Below, piece after piece: positions 9,601 to 17,609 of a stretch of DNA of 64,000 nt (position 1 is the first letter of the stretch; each line of letters begins with the position of its first letter). The translations under genes were made by a program, and so were the position numbers. The DNA lies in the NCBI RefSeq assembly GCF_000485795.1, contig NZ_AXZL01000072.1, positions 124,001-188,000 on the forward strand, in the 5' to 3' direction. Below the pieces are notes generated by a model. The model saw only the letters and a program-made list of their open reading frames with translations, searched no databases and had not been told where the DNA came from. The DNA comes from Shewanella decolorationis S12. GTDB taxonomy: Bacteria > Pseudomonadota > Gammaproteobacteria > Enterobacterales > Shewanellaceae.

Positions 9601-9935
9601 TTAGAGACTACATCAACACCTATAAAGACAATGCTGAAAATGCCCAAATAAACGCAATGGTTAATGCGCTTGGTTTAGATAAAAGTCTATTAATGGGCCT
9701 GTTGAGCGCTAGCCTTAACGAGAAAAACCTGAATAACTTTGGGCGTTTTGATGCGCTTAAAGAAACCGTTGATAGGGTAAAAGCCAAAGCTTACTTTGAG
9801 AAATTAGATGGCGTCACCATACCTCCATTTAAGCTGAATATTCGCATTGACCAGTTTTTAAAGCAGTTTATTTTCAACCAAGCAGATAATCTCTTAAATG
9901 ATGTTGTAGATATACTTGATGGAGTGTTGGAATAG
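6672..9935 (+). CDS. hsdR: Type I restriction-modification system, restriction (translocase/nuclease) subunit
   Basis: ATP-driven translocase and endonuclease of the type I complex, 1087 residues, the usual length. The N-terminal PD-(D/E)xK nuclease domain shows DVLLLINGMPVIHVELKR, with the E-x-K catalytic pair near residues 158 to 160. The helicase part has Walker A TTGSGKT (about 308), the DEAH box VDEAHRS (about 419), motif III FGFTGTP (about 455) and a late QAFSRTNR motif VI (about 733). A run of seven consecutive glycines (GSGGGGGGGD, 9331-9350) separates the helicase core from the C-terminal helical domain that contacts HsdM. The start is preceded by GGGAGC. All motifs are intact, so the system should be able to cut. 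Confidence 0.93.
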   Translation: MTTFKTEAQFEQAFIEVLTHKGWEPEILKNKTEEDLLQNWANILFENNRQQDRLNDVPLTATEMQQIIEQIKALKTPLKLNGLINGKTVAIKRDNPDDTLHYGKEVSLKIYDRQEIAAGQSRYQIVQQPKFERGSPLRNDRRGDVLLLINGMPVIHVELKRSGIPVSQAVNQIEKYSKEGIFSGLFSLIQVFVAMEPNEAKYFANPGLDGKFNPDYQFNWGDFNNETKNNEAINNWKDIASTLLSIPMAHQLIGFYTVADDTDGVLKVMRSYQYFAANAISDKVAKTNWQQLGSANNKDRLGGYVWHTTGSGKTMTSFKSAQLIAQSKDADKVIFLMDRIELGTQSLAEYRNFASDGEDVQATENTHVLVTKLKSTSPADTLIVSSIQKMSNIFEEVDEKGTATNSADIEKIRAKRLVFIVDEAHRSTMSGGKENKEGMLVKVKKTFPKALFFGFTGTPIHEENQVNNNTTSDVFGDELHRYSIADGIRDGNVLGFDPYKVPTFRDSDLRKEVALEQAKANTVAEAMADSAKKKKFNHFMNDVPMAGYKDATGKYHKGIEDYVPKSQYLTGTHQEKVVSDILDKWDVLSQGNKFHAILATNSIAEAIDYYRRLKVAKPELKISALFDPNIDNDGSGDRGPTFKGDGLDEIMADYNKRYGQDFDFARHAAFKKDLAARLAHKKPYERIHTEPAKQLDLLIVVDQMLTGFDSKWLNTLYLDKVIKYQNIIQAFSRTNRLFGPDKPHGIIRYYRYPHTMEQHINDAVKLYSGDKPIGLFVDRLESNLKAMNAIVADITELFVNAGVVNFEKLPDDLDACGKFATLFNTFNQHLEAAKVQGLHWGQAVYTFTDPSVDDSTVEHEVTLAVDEQTYLSLVLRYKELLGKGSGGGGGGGDVPFEISGYITEIDTGKIDANYMNSRFDKFLKELNQHQNPAIIETTLNELHKSFASLTQSEQKYAKLFLHDLQRGDAKLIEGHTFRDYINTYKDNAENAQINAMVNALGLDKSLLMGLLSASLNEKNLNNFGRFDALKETVDRVKAKAYFEKLDGVTIPPFKLNIRIDQFLKQFIFNQADNLLNDVVDILDGVLE

Positions 9936-9992
9936 TTATGAGCAATGACTCTAATTCAGGGTGAGATTATGCTTTGTAAATTCTCTTAACAT

Positions 9993-10095
9993 TTAGCTGT
10001 TTTGTTCTTTAATCGACTTAATGGACAGTATTGATTTATATAAATCATCCATAATCGAATGAAATTCGTTCGACTGGATAGGTTTGTTAACGAAT
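9993..10095 (-). pseudogene. C-terminal remnant of a minus-strand gene, possibly a response-regulator receiver domain
   Basis: Read on the minus strand, this stretch encodes the plausible end of a protein (FVNKPIQSNEFHSIMDDL, then a basic tail and stop). The Lys-Pro followed by an amphipathic helix resembles the end of a receiver domain, where the conserved K-P precedes helix 5. Upstream of it on the minus strand the frame runs into the antisense of the ptuA fragment, so the 5' part is missing. I infer a deletion or recombination scar between hsdR and ptuA. The identification is tentative because only about 34 residues remain. Confidence 0.35.
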
Positions 10096-10680
10096 CTAAC
10101 AATGTATAATCCGACCCTGCATTTAAACCCTGCGTGGAGTATGGAGTACATCAACTTCTTAAAAGAGGTTGCGGGCTTCAACTTGGATGTTACCAAGGAG
10201 AAGTTAGATTCAGGGGCAGTGGACAACAGCCATATTGTTTTGGCGACACATGATCCAATCGTCATTTCAACTCTAAAGCAAGAACAAATCAAAATCATGA
10301 AGCGTGATGAAGATAGCTTGCGAGTTTTTGCTGCGTCACCACTCTATGAGCCCAAAGGAATGGGCTTTTCCGGGATTCTGATGAGTGACATGTTTGGTTT
10401 ACGCTCTGATTTGGATCAAAAAACGTTAGAAAAACTAGATGAACATGCAATCCTTTTGGCTAAAAAGGATCGCACCGCTAGAGAAGAAACTCGCTATAAA
10501 GAACTTCAAGGTCAGTTAGATAACTCGGGTTTTCTTGATGCTTATTCGGATCCTTATTTTTCAGCATTTGTTAAGGCATGGATTCGAAAGCATGGAGAGA
10601 ATTTGTTTAAGCAGCCGTTTCTGACTGATATGACTGATGAAATTCTTGCCGAACTTGATGCTGAGGAGGCTAGAGAGTAA
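10084..10680 (+). pseudogene. ptuA: Truncated Septu-type ATPase (C-terminal part of PtuA)
   Basis: Only about the last 190 residues of an ABC/SMC-like ATPase remain. The readable part starts at the Walker B/D-loop region (MYNPTLHLNPAWSMEYI, compare the family pattern DEP-x-x-HLHP-x-W). It continues with the switch-His motif HIVLATHDPIVIS and the PtuA/retron-ATPase tail that includes GMGFSGILMSDMFGLRSDLD. The Walker A and signature motifs are absent, and hsdR lies immediately upstream, so the gene has lost its 5' two-thirds. The stop overlaps the ptuB start by one base (TAATG), as in an intact ptuAB pair. The product cannot hydrolyse ATP alone, so this Septu unit should be inactive. Confidence 0.75.
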
Positions 10681-11483
10681 TGCGTTATATCGACATCGAT
10701 GATCTGGAGCTCGATCTTCCTGATGGGTGGGACGATACAGTCAGGCAAGCTTGGGAATATGTAAATAGCAAAATTGATGCTGCAGAAGCTGCCACTAACG
10801 CGAAAGCTGATGAAAATGAGTGGGATGCGCAGTTAAGAGTAGAGCAAGTTGAGATTGAAAAAGCTAAAGCTCGTAAGAAGGCAATTTCTGCTAAAAACGA
10901 CGTATGGGGCCAGTTGAGTACTGTATTAGCTAATCTTTCACATGGAAAATGCTGGTACTGTGAGAGTAATGAGCTTAGGTCTGACAATCCAATTGATCAT
11001 TATCGGCCCAAAGGTAAAGTCGCAGAGTGTCCAGATCATCCTGGTTACTGGTGGCTTGCGTTTGAATGGTCAAACTATCGATATGCATGCACCTACTGTA
11101 ATTCTAGACGTGTTGACGTGACGACGGCTGGCGGTAAGCAGGACCACTTTCCTGTGTTTACCCCACCCGACTGGAACAAATGTAAAGAAGACAATAATGC
11201 AGAGAAGCCCAAACTTCTTGATCCGACCGATGCTGACGACTACAAACTTTTAACATTCAACCAGAATGGTGAAGCTTGTCCCAATACGGATGATGATGAA
11301 TCTGAAGCATATCAAAAAGCTAAAGAGTCGATAGACAAGTATCACCTAAATCATGAGCCAACACGAAAAGCTAGAAAAGCAATTAGGCAAAAAATTAGAC
11401 AAATTGTTGCCGACACTAATGAACTGTTGGTACAGGGTCTTGCTATTACGTCTAATCAAATAAAAAAGAGTTACTTAAGTTAA
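10680..11483 (+). CDS. ptuB: Septu/retron-type HNH endonuclease (PtuB-like), C-terminus frameshifted
   Basis: HNH nuclease of the Septu (PtuAB) family, which cuts nucleic acid when released by its ATPase partner. Visible motifs are CWYC (Cys91, Cys94), the catalytic NPIDHYRPKG (His107), the WLAFEWSNY segment and the second zinc pair CTYC (Cys137, Cys140). The frame stops at 11483 after 267 residues. The last family-like residues continue in the -1 frame up to 11587. The shift lies at or after A-AAA-AAG (11462-11468), so about 39 C-terminal residues are missing from the in-frame product. The nuclease motifs are intact. The partner ptuA is truncated, so activity as a Septu system is doubtful. 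Confidence 0.8.
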   Translation: MRYIDIDDLELDLPDGWDDTVRQAWEYVNSKIDAAEAATNAKADENEWDAQLRVEQVEIEKAKARKKAISAKNDVWGQLSTVLANLSHGKCWYCESNELRSDNPIDHYRPKGKVAECPDHPGYWWLAFEWSNYRYACTYCNSRRVDVTTAGGKQDHFPVFTPPDWNKCKEDNNAEKPKLLDPTDADDYKLLTFNQNGEACPNTDDDESEAYQKAKESIDKYHLNHEPTRKARKAIRQKIRQIVADTNELLVQGLAITSNQIKKSYLS

Positions 11484-11587
11484 TTAGGCCTTCTTGCAGA
11501 ACTACCAAATTTAACACGGCAGCAAAGTTATACTTGAGAGAGTATGAATCCGTTGATTGGGTAAAAGAAATACTAGATAGAGATTAA
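11462..11587 (+). pseudogene. Out-of-frame C-terminal tail of the PtuB-like nuclease
   Basis: In the -1 frame relative to ptuB, the DNA after the A6 run encodes ELLKLIRPSCRTTKFN and then AAKLYLREYESVDWVKEIL before a TAA at 11585-11587. This reads as a natural C-terminus for the HNH protein. Either one A was lost from the homopolymer at 11462-11467 (mutation or assembly error), or ribosomes slip by -1 at the canonical heptamer A AAA AAG. The restored stop lies 2 bases before the next start at 11590, which supports the longer product as ancestral. Confidence 0.65.
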
Positions 11588-11589
11588 AC

Positions 11590-13144
11590 ATGAACAATGT
11601 AAGTACAAGTGAAATAGTCAACCGCGTATGGAATTATGCGCATGTGTTACGCGACGAAGGCGTAGGCTACGGTGATTACGTTGAGCAGCTGACCTATCTG
11701 ATTTTTCTGAAAATGTCGTCGGAGCGTGCTGAAAGCGGTCAAGGCGGAGAAAGTCTTGCGGCGGAGCGTTGGGCGAAACTTATAGAGTTAGATGGCTCAG
11801 ATTTGGAAATGGAATATCGGCATACCTTGGAGAGTCCTAGGTAGCCAAAAAGGCACCCTGGGTATGATTTTCCGCAAAGCGCAGAACAAAATCCAGGACC
11901 CAGCAAAGCTTGAACGCCTGATATCCATGATTAATAAAGAATCATGGTCTTCATTGAGCATTGATGTCAAAGGCGAGATTTACGAAGGCCTACTCCAAAA
12001 TGGGGCTGAAAGTGAGAAAAAAGGTGCAGGCCAGTACTTTACGCCAAGGCCAATCATTGAGGCTATTGTCGATGTAATGCAGCCTCAACCAATGCAGACA
12101 ATTGCTGATCCTGCTTGTGGTACGGGGGGCTTTTTGACGGTAGTACACGACTATGTGGCTTTCGACATAGACCGAGTGACCGGGAAGAGAACGCCTAAGT
12201 CGTTGTCGAAAAAAGAAAACCGCTTCCTAAAGAATGAAGCAATCAGCGGGAATGACATATCTGACTCAGTAGCAGGGCTATGTGCAATGAACCTCTATCT
12301 TCATGGTATTGGAGCTAATGAGTGTCCGATATCTAAATCTGATGCGTTGGCGAAAGAAGTGGGTTCCAACAAAGTAGACATGGTTCTTGCAAATCCCCCC
12401 TTCGGTAAAAAAAGCTCAATCACTATCATTAACGACGCTACCGGCAAATTAGAGAAAGAAAAGCTGACCTATACCCGTGCGGACTTTTGGGCAGAAACTT
12501 CGAATAAACAGCTTAACTTTGTTCAGCATATTGGCAACATGCTGAAAGTTGATGGCAGCAATTCAGGCAAAGCTGCGGTTGTTCTACCTGATAACGTGTT
12601 GTTCGAGGGCGGGGCCGGTGAAACAATTCGCAAAGCTCTGCTGACTCGCTTTAACCTGCACACTATCTTGCGCTTACCAACGGGCATTTTTTACGCGCAA
12701 GGTGTTAAGGCAAACTTACTGTTTTTTGATGCGAAACCTGCCGCCAAAGAACCTTGGACAGAAAGTGTATGGGTTTATGACTATCGGACTAACGTACATA
12801 AAACGTTAAGGACAAATAGGCTTGCTCGTAGTGACTTTGACGAATTTGTCGAGCTCTATAAACCGGATAACCTCAAAGCGCGTGTTGCGACATGGGCTGA
12901 AGAGCAAAACGAAGAGACTGGCGTGGGGCCAAATGGTCGTTGGCGTGAATTCAGCTATGACGAGATCATCGCAAGAGATAAGACGAATCTCGATATCACC
13001 TGGTTGAAAGACGAGTCACTGGAGGATACTGAAAATCTTCAACCGCCAGCAGTCATCGCAAGTGAGATTGTTGAGTTGCTCACAGCTGCGCTGGAAGAGT
13101 TTAAGAGCGTAGAAGAAGCGCTAGTAGAAGAAGATGAGGTTTAA
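11590..13144 (+). pseudogene. hsdM: Second type I-like N6-adenine methyltransferase, frameshifted
   Basis: A second HsdM-type methylase, unrelated in detail to the first. The first 80 codons (start 11590; VWNYAHVLRDEGVGYGDYVE) end at a TAG at 11842. The main part continues in another frame with GSQKGTLGMIFRKAQNKI, the SAM motif DPACGTGGFL and the catalytic NPPFGKK. Removing one C from the CC at 11836-11837 restores a continuous reading (LESLGSQKGTLG) of about 517 residues, so a single inserted base breaks the gene. No hsdS or hsdR follows. As written, the 450-residue second frame starting at 11792 might still be translated from its own ATG but would lack the N-terminal bundle. A sequencing error is possible. 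Confidence 0.8.
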
Positions 13145-13188
13145 GCTGAGCTTAATCCTACCTTTTAGTTTGCATGATTAAGTTATGT

Positions 13189-13210
13189 AATGGCGGCAAA
13201 TGCCGCCATT
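13189..13210 (+). terminator. Hairpin after the second hsdM
   Basis: AATGGCGGCA (13189-13198) pairs perfectly with TGCCGCCATT (13201-13210). It lies 45 bases after the methylase stop and 36 before the sacsin-like start, so it probably separates the two transcription units. There is no clear U-tract. Confidence 0.55.
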
Positions 13211-13245
13211 ATGCCCTTTAAAAGCCAGCAGGAATAAGTGTAAAC

Positions 13246-16200
13246 ATGGACGATTCTGTAATCCCAACTACCAGCGAACAGTGGTTTGAGGTCTTAAGGG
13301 CGGAAGAGCAAAAAACGAAGAAATCTTTTTTGGCAAAGCCGTCAAATTTGATCAGCAATTATCGTGGTGAACTGGCAACCAGCCGCGATTATGAAGGTCG
13401 CGAGATATTAGAACTACTGCAAAATGCTGCAGATCAGGCGAAAGCTGCAAATGTTAGCGGTAAAGTGATTATTGAGCTAACTCAAGAAGGTTTGTTAATC
13501 GCAAATAATGGCAAGGCATTCTCGGTTGGTGGCGTGAAATCGCTTCAGAATGCTCATTTAAGTCCTAAACGATTAAACCAACAGCAGTTTATTGGCTGTA
13601 AAGGGCTTGGTTTTCGTTCGGTGCTGAATTGGACACACAACCCGATTATTTTAAGTGGCGAGTTGGCAATCTATTACAGTGATGAAGTTAGCGCTATTAA
13701 ACTGCAAGAACTCATGGTTGAGTCCTCCGAGCTTGCAGATTTAGTCCGAAGAGAGCGGGGCAACAACAAAAACGGTCTTATCCTGCCAAAGCTGCCGTTT
13801 CCTGGTTTTCCAATTCCGACTTCCATGTCAGGCTCTGGTAGCCGAACGACTAGTTTTCTTCTTGACCGTTGCCGGTATTGGAAGAGCAAAGGCTATACCA
13901 CAGTTATTGGTATTCCCTTCGAAAAAGCCGAGTCGTTTAGTAAAGCAATACAACAAATAGAATTTCTACGCCCAGAGATGTTGTTATTTGTGCCTTATCT
14001 TGATGAGGTACAGTTTGTATTGCCGGAAAAAAGTCCGTCAGTCTGGTCGAAAGAGGGCGATGATGATGCCTCACTGGTAATGCAAGATGGTGAACCACTA
14101 GGTATTTGGCAGCTTTTTCGAACTCAAGGGAGTGTGGACAAGTCATATCTTGACGATCCAAAGACTGACCTGCTGTATGAGATAGTCATCGCTGTGCCGG
14201 AGGTTGAGCATAGAAGCGAGTTTAAATCGTCACCGCTGTTTACTTATTTCCCGACAGAAATCAATTTACCTTTACCTGTTGTTTGTCATGCAACCTTCGA
14301 ACTTGATCAAAGCCGTAACCAAATCAACAAACTGAAAAGCAACGAATATGTGTTTACTCAGTTAGCCAGTTTTCTAGCGGAAGTAGCTGAAAAAAGGGCT
14401 TCTAAATATCCGGTCGGCGCCAATGCCGGTTTTCGTGTAGCAATGCCTTTGGGTGAATACCCAGAAAGCCTCAAAAGAATAAACTTCCCCAAGTTGCTAA
14501 ACGAAGCATGTAAAGCTCGAACAATAGTGCCAACGATATCAGGCAACGTGTCTAAAGCTGCAGATGTTTTTTCTCTGAAGGGCGCTAACCCAGATTGGTT
14601 ACCCGTCTCAGGCTTTAAAAATATCGTGCCAAACGATGATGCTGAGTTTAAGTGGTTTAGAGAATTAGGCATATTAGAACTTTCGCATGAAGCACTATGT
14701 GAGGCACTTGAAAGCCTTGAAGGCATCGATTTAGAGCAGAGAGTTAAGTTAATACTGGGAGTAAAGAAGCTTCCTGTTAGCACTAAAAGTTACCCGTCGT
14801 CTCTTTTACTGAGTAGTGACGGAGAAAGAATTCCCGCAAATGCTGATGTTTATATTGCGCCAAAAGGTGGAGTGCCAGACTTATTACCAGGTTGGACCAA
14901 GCTGTGGTTTTTGGATGTTAACCTGCAACATGAGCTTATGGCGGCCTTGCACTTGAATGATGTAAGGAGCTTTCGGAGTGAATTAAAGCAATTTGGACTA
15001 CAGGAATATGCATTTGGGAGCCTAATTCAGGATTTAAGACGGCAAGCGAATGAACAAAAAAAGCGTGCACCTGAGCAAGCGGATAATATTGAACAGCAAT
15101 TGTTGGATGTTATTTATCGTCTGTATTTAGCTGAGAGGAATGAAGAAAACAAACCCTCTTTTCCACAGAACACGAGCCTAAAGCTACTCAGTCAAAATGG
15201 CCATATGGTTGATGTTGATAAGCTCTACATGGGGGAAGGTTATGGACTCGAAGGTACAATTGTTCAGCAGCTATATTCGCCAAGTCACGATAAATTTGTA
15301 GCAAACCCAGAAGCGTTTGATATTGATTCTGAAGAGTTAACGCAATGGAGCCGTTTTCTCGAATGGCTCGGTGTCGCCAAGTGGCCAAGAGAGGTTAAGC
15401 GTACAAACGCGGATAATCGTTTTCTTCAATTTTTAGCTGACATGCTGAAATACCCTCTGAAGTTTGACGATTATATTTTCGAGTCAAAACATGAACTTGC
15501 TTCAGCACATTTGGCGTTAAAAGAATATGTTTCTCTCGATGGATTGGAAAATATTCTTGTCGCTGATAAGTATGTAGCGGTACTTGCTTGGCTATCAAAA
15601 GATCAGCGAAGCAGTTTATGGCGTAACGATAAAACGTCAAACGCGACCATAACGTGTTATCGGAGCGGAGCCCATAAATTACGGCAGTATGGGGAAGCTT
15701 TGCCCAGTTACATACACTGGCTGATGAAGAATACGATCTGGATGATTGGTAGCGACAATCAAGCTATCAGTCCCAATCAAGCAATCTTAGCTGATGCGTT
15801 AAGCGACTCAATCTTTCCTAGACCAGCAATACCTCAAGATGCCGCAATGGCGGAGTTTGGTATCGATCGTACCGCAGTTATTAGTGCATGGCGTAGTGCC
15901 GGTGTCATAACAAACGTTGCGGAACTAAGCCTTGATGGGATTTATGCAAAACTCCTTGAACTTCCAAATCTCAAACAACAGTTACCCGCAGCCAAAACCT
16001 TGTATCGATGGCTATTGGGCGCTTTGGATACGGCATACGGCGATGGTGGATGCAACAAAGCCAAGTTTTTCGAAACAGGAAAGATCTGGGGTAAAAAGCA
16101 AGGTCAGTATAGTTACTGTTCGATTCACGAGCTGCGCTATGTTGACAATGAGGGATTGCCAGAAGAGTTGTTGAACCGCTTGGCTATTGCTGAAATACCT

Positions 16201-17505
16201 CATCGGTCTGGTAGTCCAAAGGTCGAGCGTTTATTTGGCATCAAATCAATTGATAGAAATGAGATTCAACAGGATATTTTGAGTTTTGTGCAAGCAGCAA
16301 CCGATATCGACATTGATCTCTGCTTTCAGCAGGCTAAGCCATTTTTCAAAGCCTTACGAGAGAACCAATCTAGTCAAGTCCTATACCGGAAAGAGATAGA
16401 TAAACTCAAGCTCAAACTCTGTTCTGAATTACATTTAGAAATTAGATATCAGGATGTTGAATGTTCATTCCAACTGAAAGACTGGAGCTGGTCTATCAAT
16501 ACTGATGTAATTTACATAAAAACACCAAAAGAGCTTATAGACCATCAATCAGATTTATTGGCTGATGTTATCGGTGAGGCTTTAGCATCGGTTTATCGCT
16601 TGGCAAATGGTGGTGAATTTGCTCGTTTATTTCGTTGCAGCATAAAAGAACGCTTGCAGCTTCTAAGTAAGATACTGGGTGAGAATATTTCGGTAGAGCA
16701 GCTGGAGGTTTTGGCCAGTAAAGAGAACGTTGATTTAAACCTAGGTGGTGTTTTGGTCAATGTTCCAGTGATACATGCACCAACGATAGTAGAGGATAAG
16801 TTGCCTGATGAGCCTTCGTTAGTAACTAAGCCAATAAATCTTATAGGTGTTGATACGGGGGGCATGCTTACCTCCAAACCTGAAGATGGGTTCAAGAAAG
16901 ACGAGAAGTTAGCGATCATTCCAATCCCTGGGAAACAAAAGTCAGTACCAAACAGCCGTAAACTCAGCATTAAAAAAATCAGCCGTTCTGGTGGTGGAGG
17001 TGTTGCAAGTTATGCACCCTTAAGTGGCGATTTTTGCGAAAGAAAAGTATTGGAAATTGAAGAAAACTTTGAACCACCACGTTTTCCGCTTTTGGTCGGG
17101 CAGTATACCGGAGACCAGGCATTAGGCTGTGATATCTTGAGCTTTGCTAGTGAAGAAGCGCGAGATCAATTTACGTCGAATAAAAATAGAGACCTGAATC
17201 TGGTTGAAAGGTTTATTGAGGTAAAAGGTAGGACAAATAAACAGGCCGTTATTGAGTTGAAAGGTAACGAAAAAGACGCTGCTAAAAAGTATGCTGATAA
17301 ATACTATCTGTACCGTATTTCTCAAATATCAGCGGATACCTTTAGTTTAAGTATTTTAAAAAATCCACTCTTAGAACCAGAGGTAATCGAACACGCGGTT
17401 TATATCGATTTGGATAGGTCTAGTAAAAAGGAAGAATTTGAAATTGTGGTTCAAGCAAGCACTTCAACCAAATTAGTTGAAAGCAATTCTAAAACAAGTA
17501 CATAA
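13246..17505 (+). CDS. Sacsin/Hsp90-like ATPase with C-terminal DUF3883 domain
   Basis: A 1419-residue protein with an N-terminal GHKL (Hsp90/sacsin-type) ATP-binding domain: N-box EILELLQNAADQ (about residue 49), G1-like LLIANNGKAF (about 84) and G2 IGCKGLGFRS (about 117). The middle 1000 residues are of unknown fold. Near residue 1264 a DUF3883 (NOV) domain begins with ERKVLEIEENF, followed by LGCDILSF and the nuclease-like strand FIEVKGR, as in PD-(D/E)xK-related domains. Such sacsin-DUF3883 proteins are common in defence islands. A role as an infection-sensing ATPase with a DNA-acting tail is inferred. The next gene, an ankyrin protein, lies 104 bases downstream and may be a partner. It is AT-rich like its island neighbours. 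Confidence 0.75.
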   Translation: MDDSVIPTTSEQWFEVLRAEEQKTKKSFLAKPSNLISNYRGELATSRDYEGREILELLQNAADQAKAANVSGKVIIELTQEGLLIANNGKAFSVGGVKSLQNAHLSPKRLNQQQFIGCKGLGFRSVLNWTHNPIILSGELAIYYSDEVSAIKLQELMVESSELADLVRRERGNNKNGLILPKLPFPGFPIPTSMSGSGSRTTSFLLDRCRYWKSKGYTTVIGIPFEKAESFSKAIQQIEFLRPEMLLFVPYLDEVQFVLPEKSPSVWSKEGDDDASLVMQDGEPLGIWQLFRTQGSVDKSYLDDPKTDLLYEIVIAVPEVEHRSEFKSSPLFTYFPTEINLPLPVVCHATFELDQSRNQINKLKSNEYVFTQLASFLAEVAEKRASKYPVGANAGFRVAMPLGEYPESLKRINFPKLLNEACKARTIVPTISGNVSKAADVFSLKGANPDWLPVSGFKNIVPNDDAEFKWFRELGILELSHEALCEALESLEGIDLEQRVKLILGVKKLPVSTKSYPSSLLLSSDGERIPANADVYIAPKGGVPDLLPGWTKLWFLDVNLQHELMAALHLNDVRSFRSELKQFGLQEYAFGSLIQDLRRQANEQKKRAPEQADNIEQQLLDVIYRLYLAERNEENKPSFPQNTSLKLLSQNGHMVDVDKLYMGEGYGLEGTIVQQLYSPSHDKFVANPEAFDIDSEELTQWSRFLEWLGVAKWPREVKRTNADNRFLQFLADMLKYPLKFDDYIFESKHELASAHLALKEYVSLDGLENILVADKYVAVLAWLSKDQRSSLWRNDKTSNATITCYRSGAHKLRQYGEALPSYIHWLMKNTIWMIGSDNQAISPNQAILADALSDSIFPRPAIPQDAAMAEFGIDRTAVISAWRSAGVITNVAELSLDGIYAKLLELPNLKQQLPAAKTLYRWLLGALDTAYGDGGCNKAKFFETGKIWGKKQGQYSYCSIHELRYVDNEGLPEELLNRLAIAEIPHRSGSPKVERLFGIKSIDRNEIQQDILSFVQAATDIDIDLCFQQAKPFFKALRENQSSQVLYRKEIDKLKLKLCSELHLEIRYQDVECSFQLKDWSWSINTDVIYIKTPKELIDHQSDLLADVIGEALASVYRLANGGEFARLFRCSIKERLQLLSKILGENISVEQLEVLASKENVDLNLGGVLVNVPVIHAPTIVEDKLPDEPSLVTKPINLIGVDTGGMLTSKPEDGFKKDEKLAIIPIPGKQKSVPNSRKLSIKKISRSGGGGVASYAPLSGDFCERKVLEIEENFEPPRFPLLVGQYTGDQALGCDILSFASEEARDQFTSNKNRDLNLVERFIEVKGRTNKQAVIELKGNEKDAAKKYADKYYLYRISQISADTFSLSILKNPLLEPEVIEHAVYIDLDRSSKKEEFEIVVQASTSTKLVESNSKTST

Positions 17506-17609
17506 AGCAGTTGCTCATTTGTGTTATAGGGGGATACATCAGGTTTCAGTGAAAACAAGGAATGGAATTGCCAGAATGATCAGCAGTCGGTCAGCTAAAG
17601 GAACTAACG

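Noticed and set aside
9993..10298. A 101-residue minus-strand frame taken as a full gene
   Set aside because: Its first two-thirds are the antisense of the ptuA fragment; only the last 34 residues look protein-like, so I kept those as a remnant.
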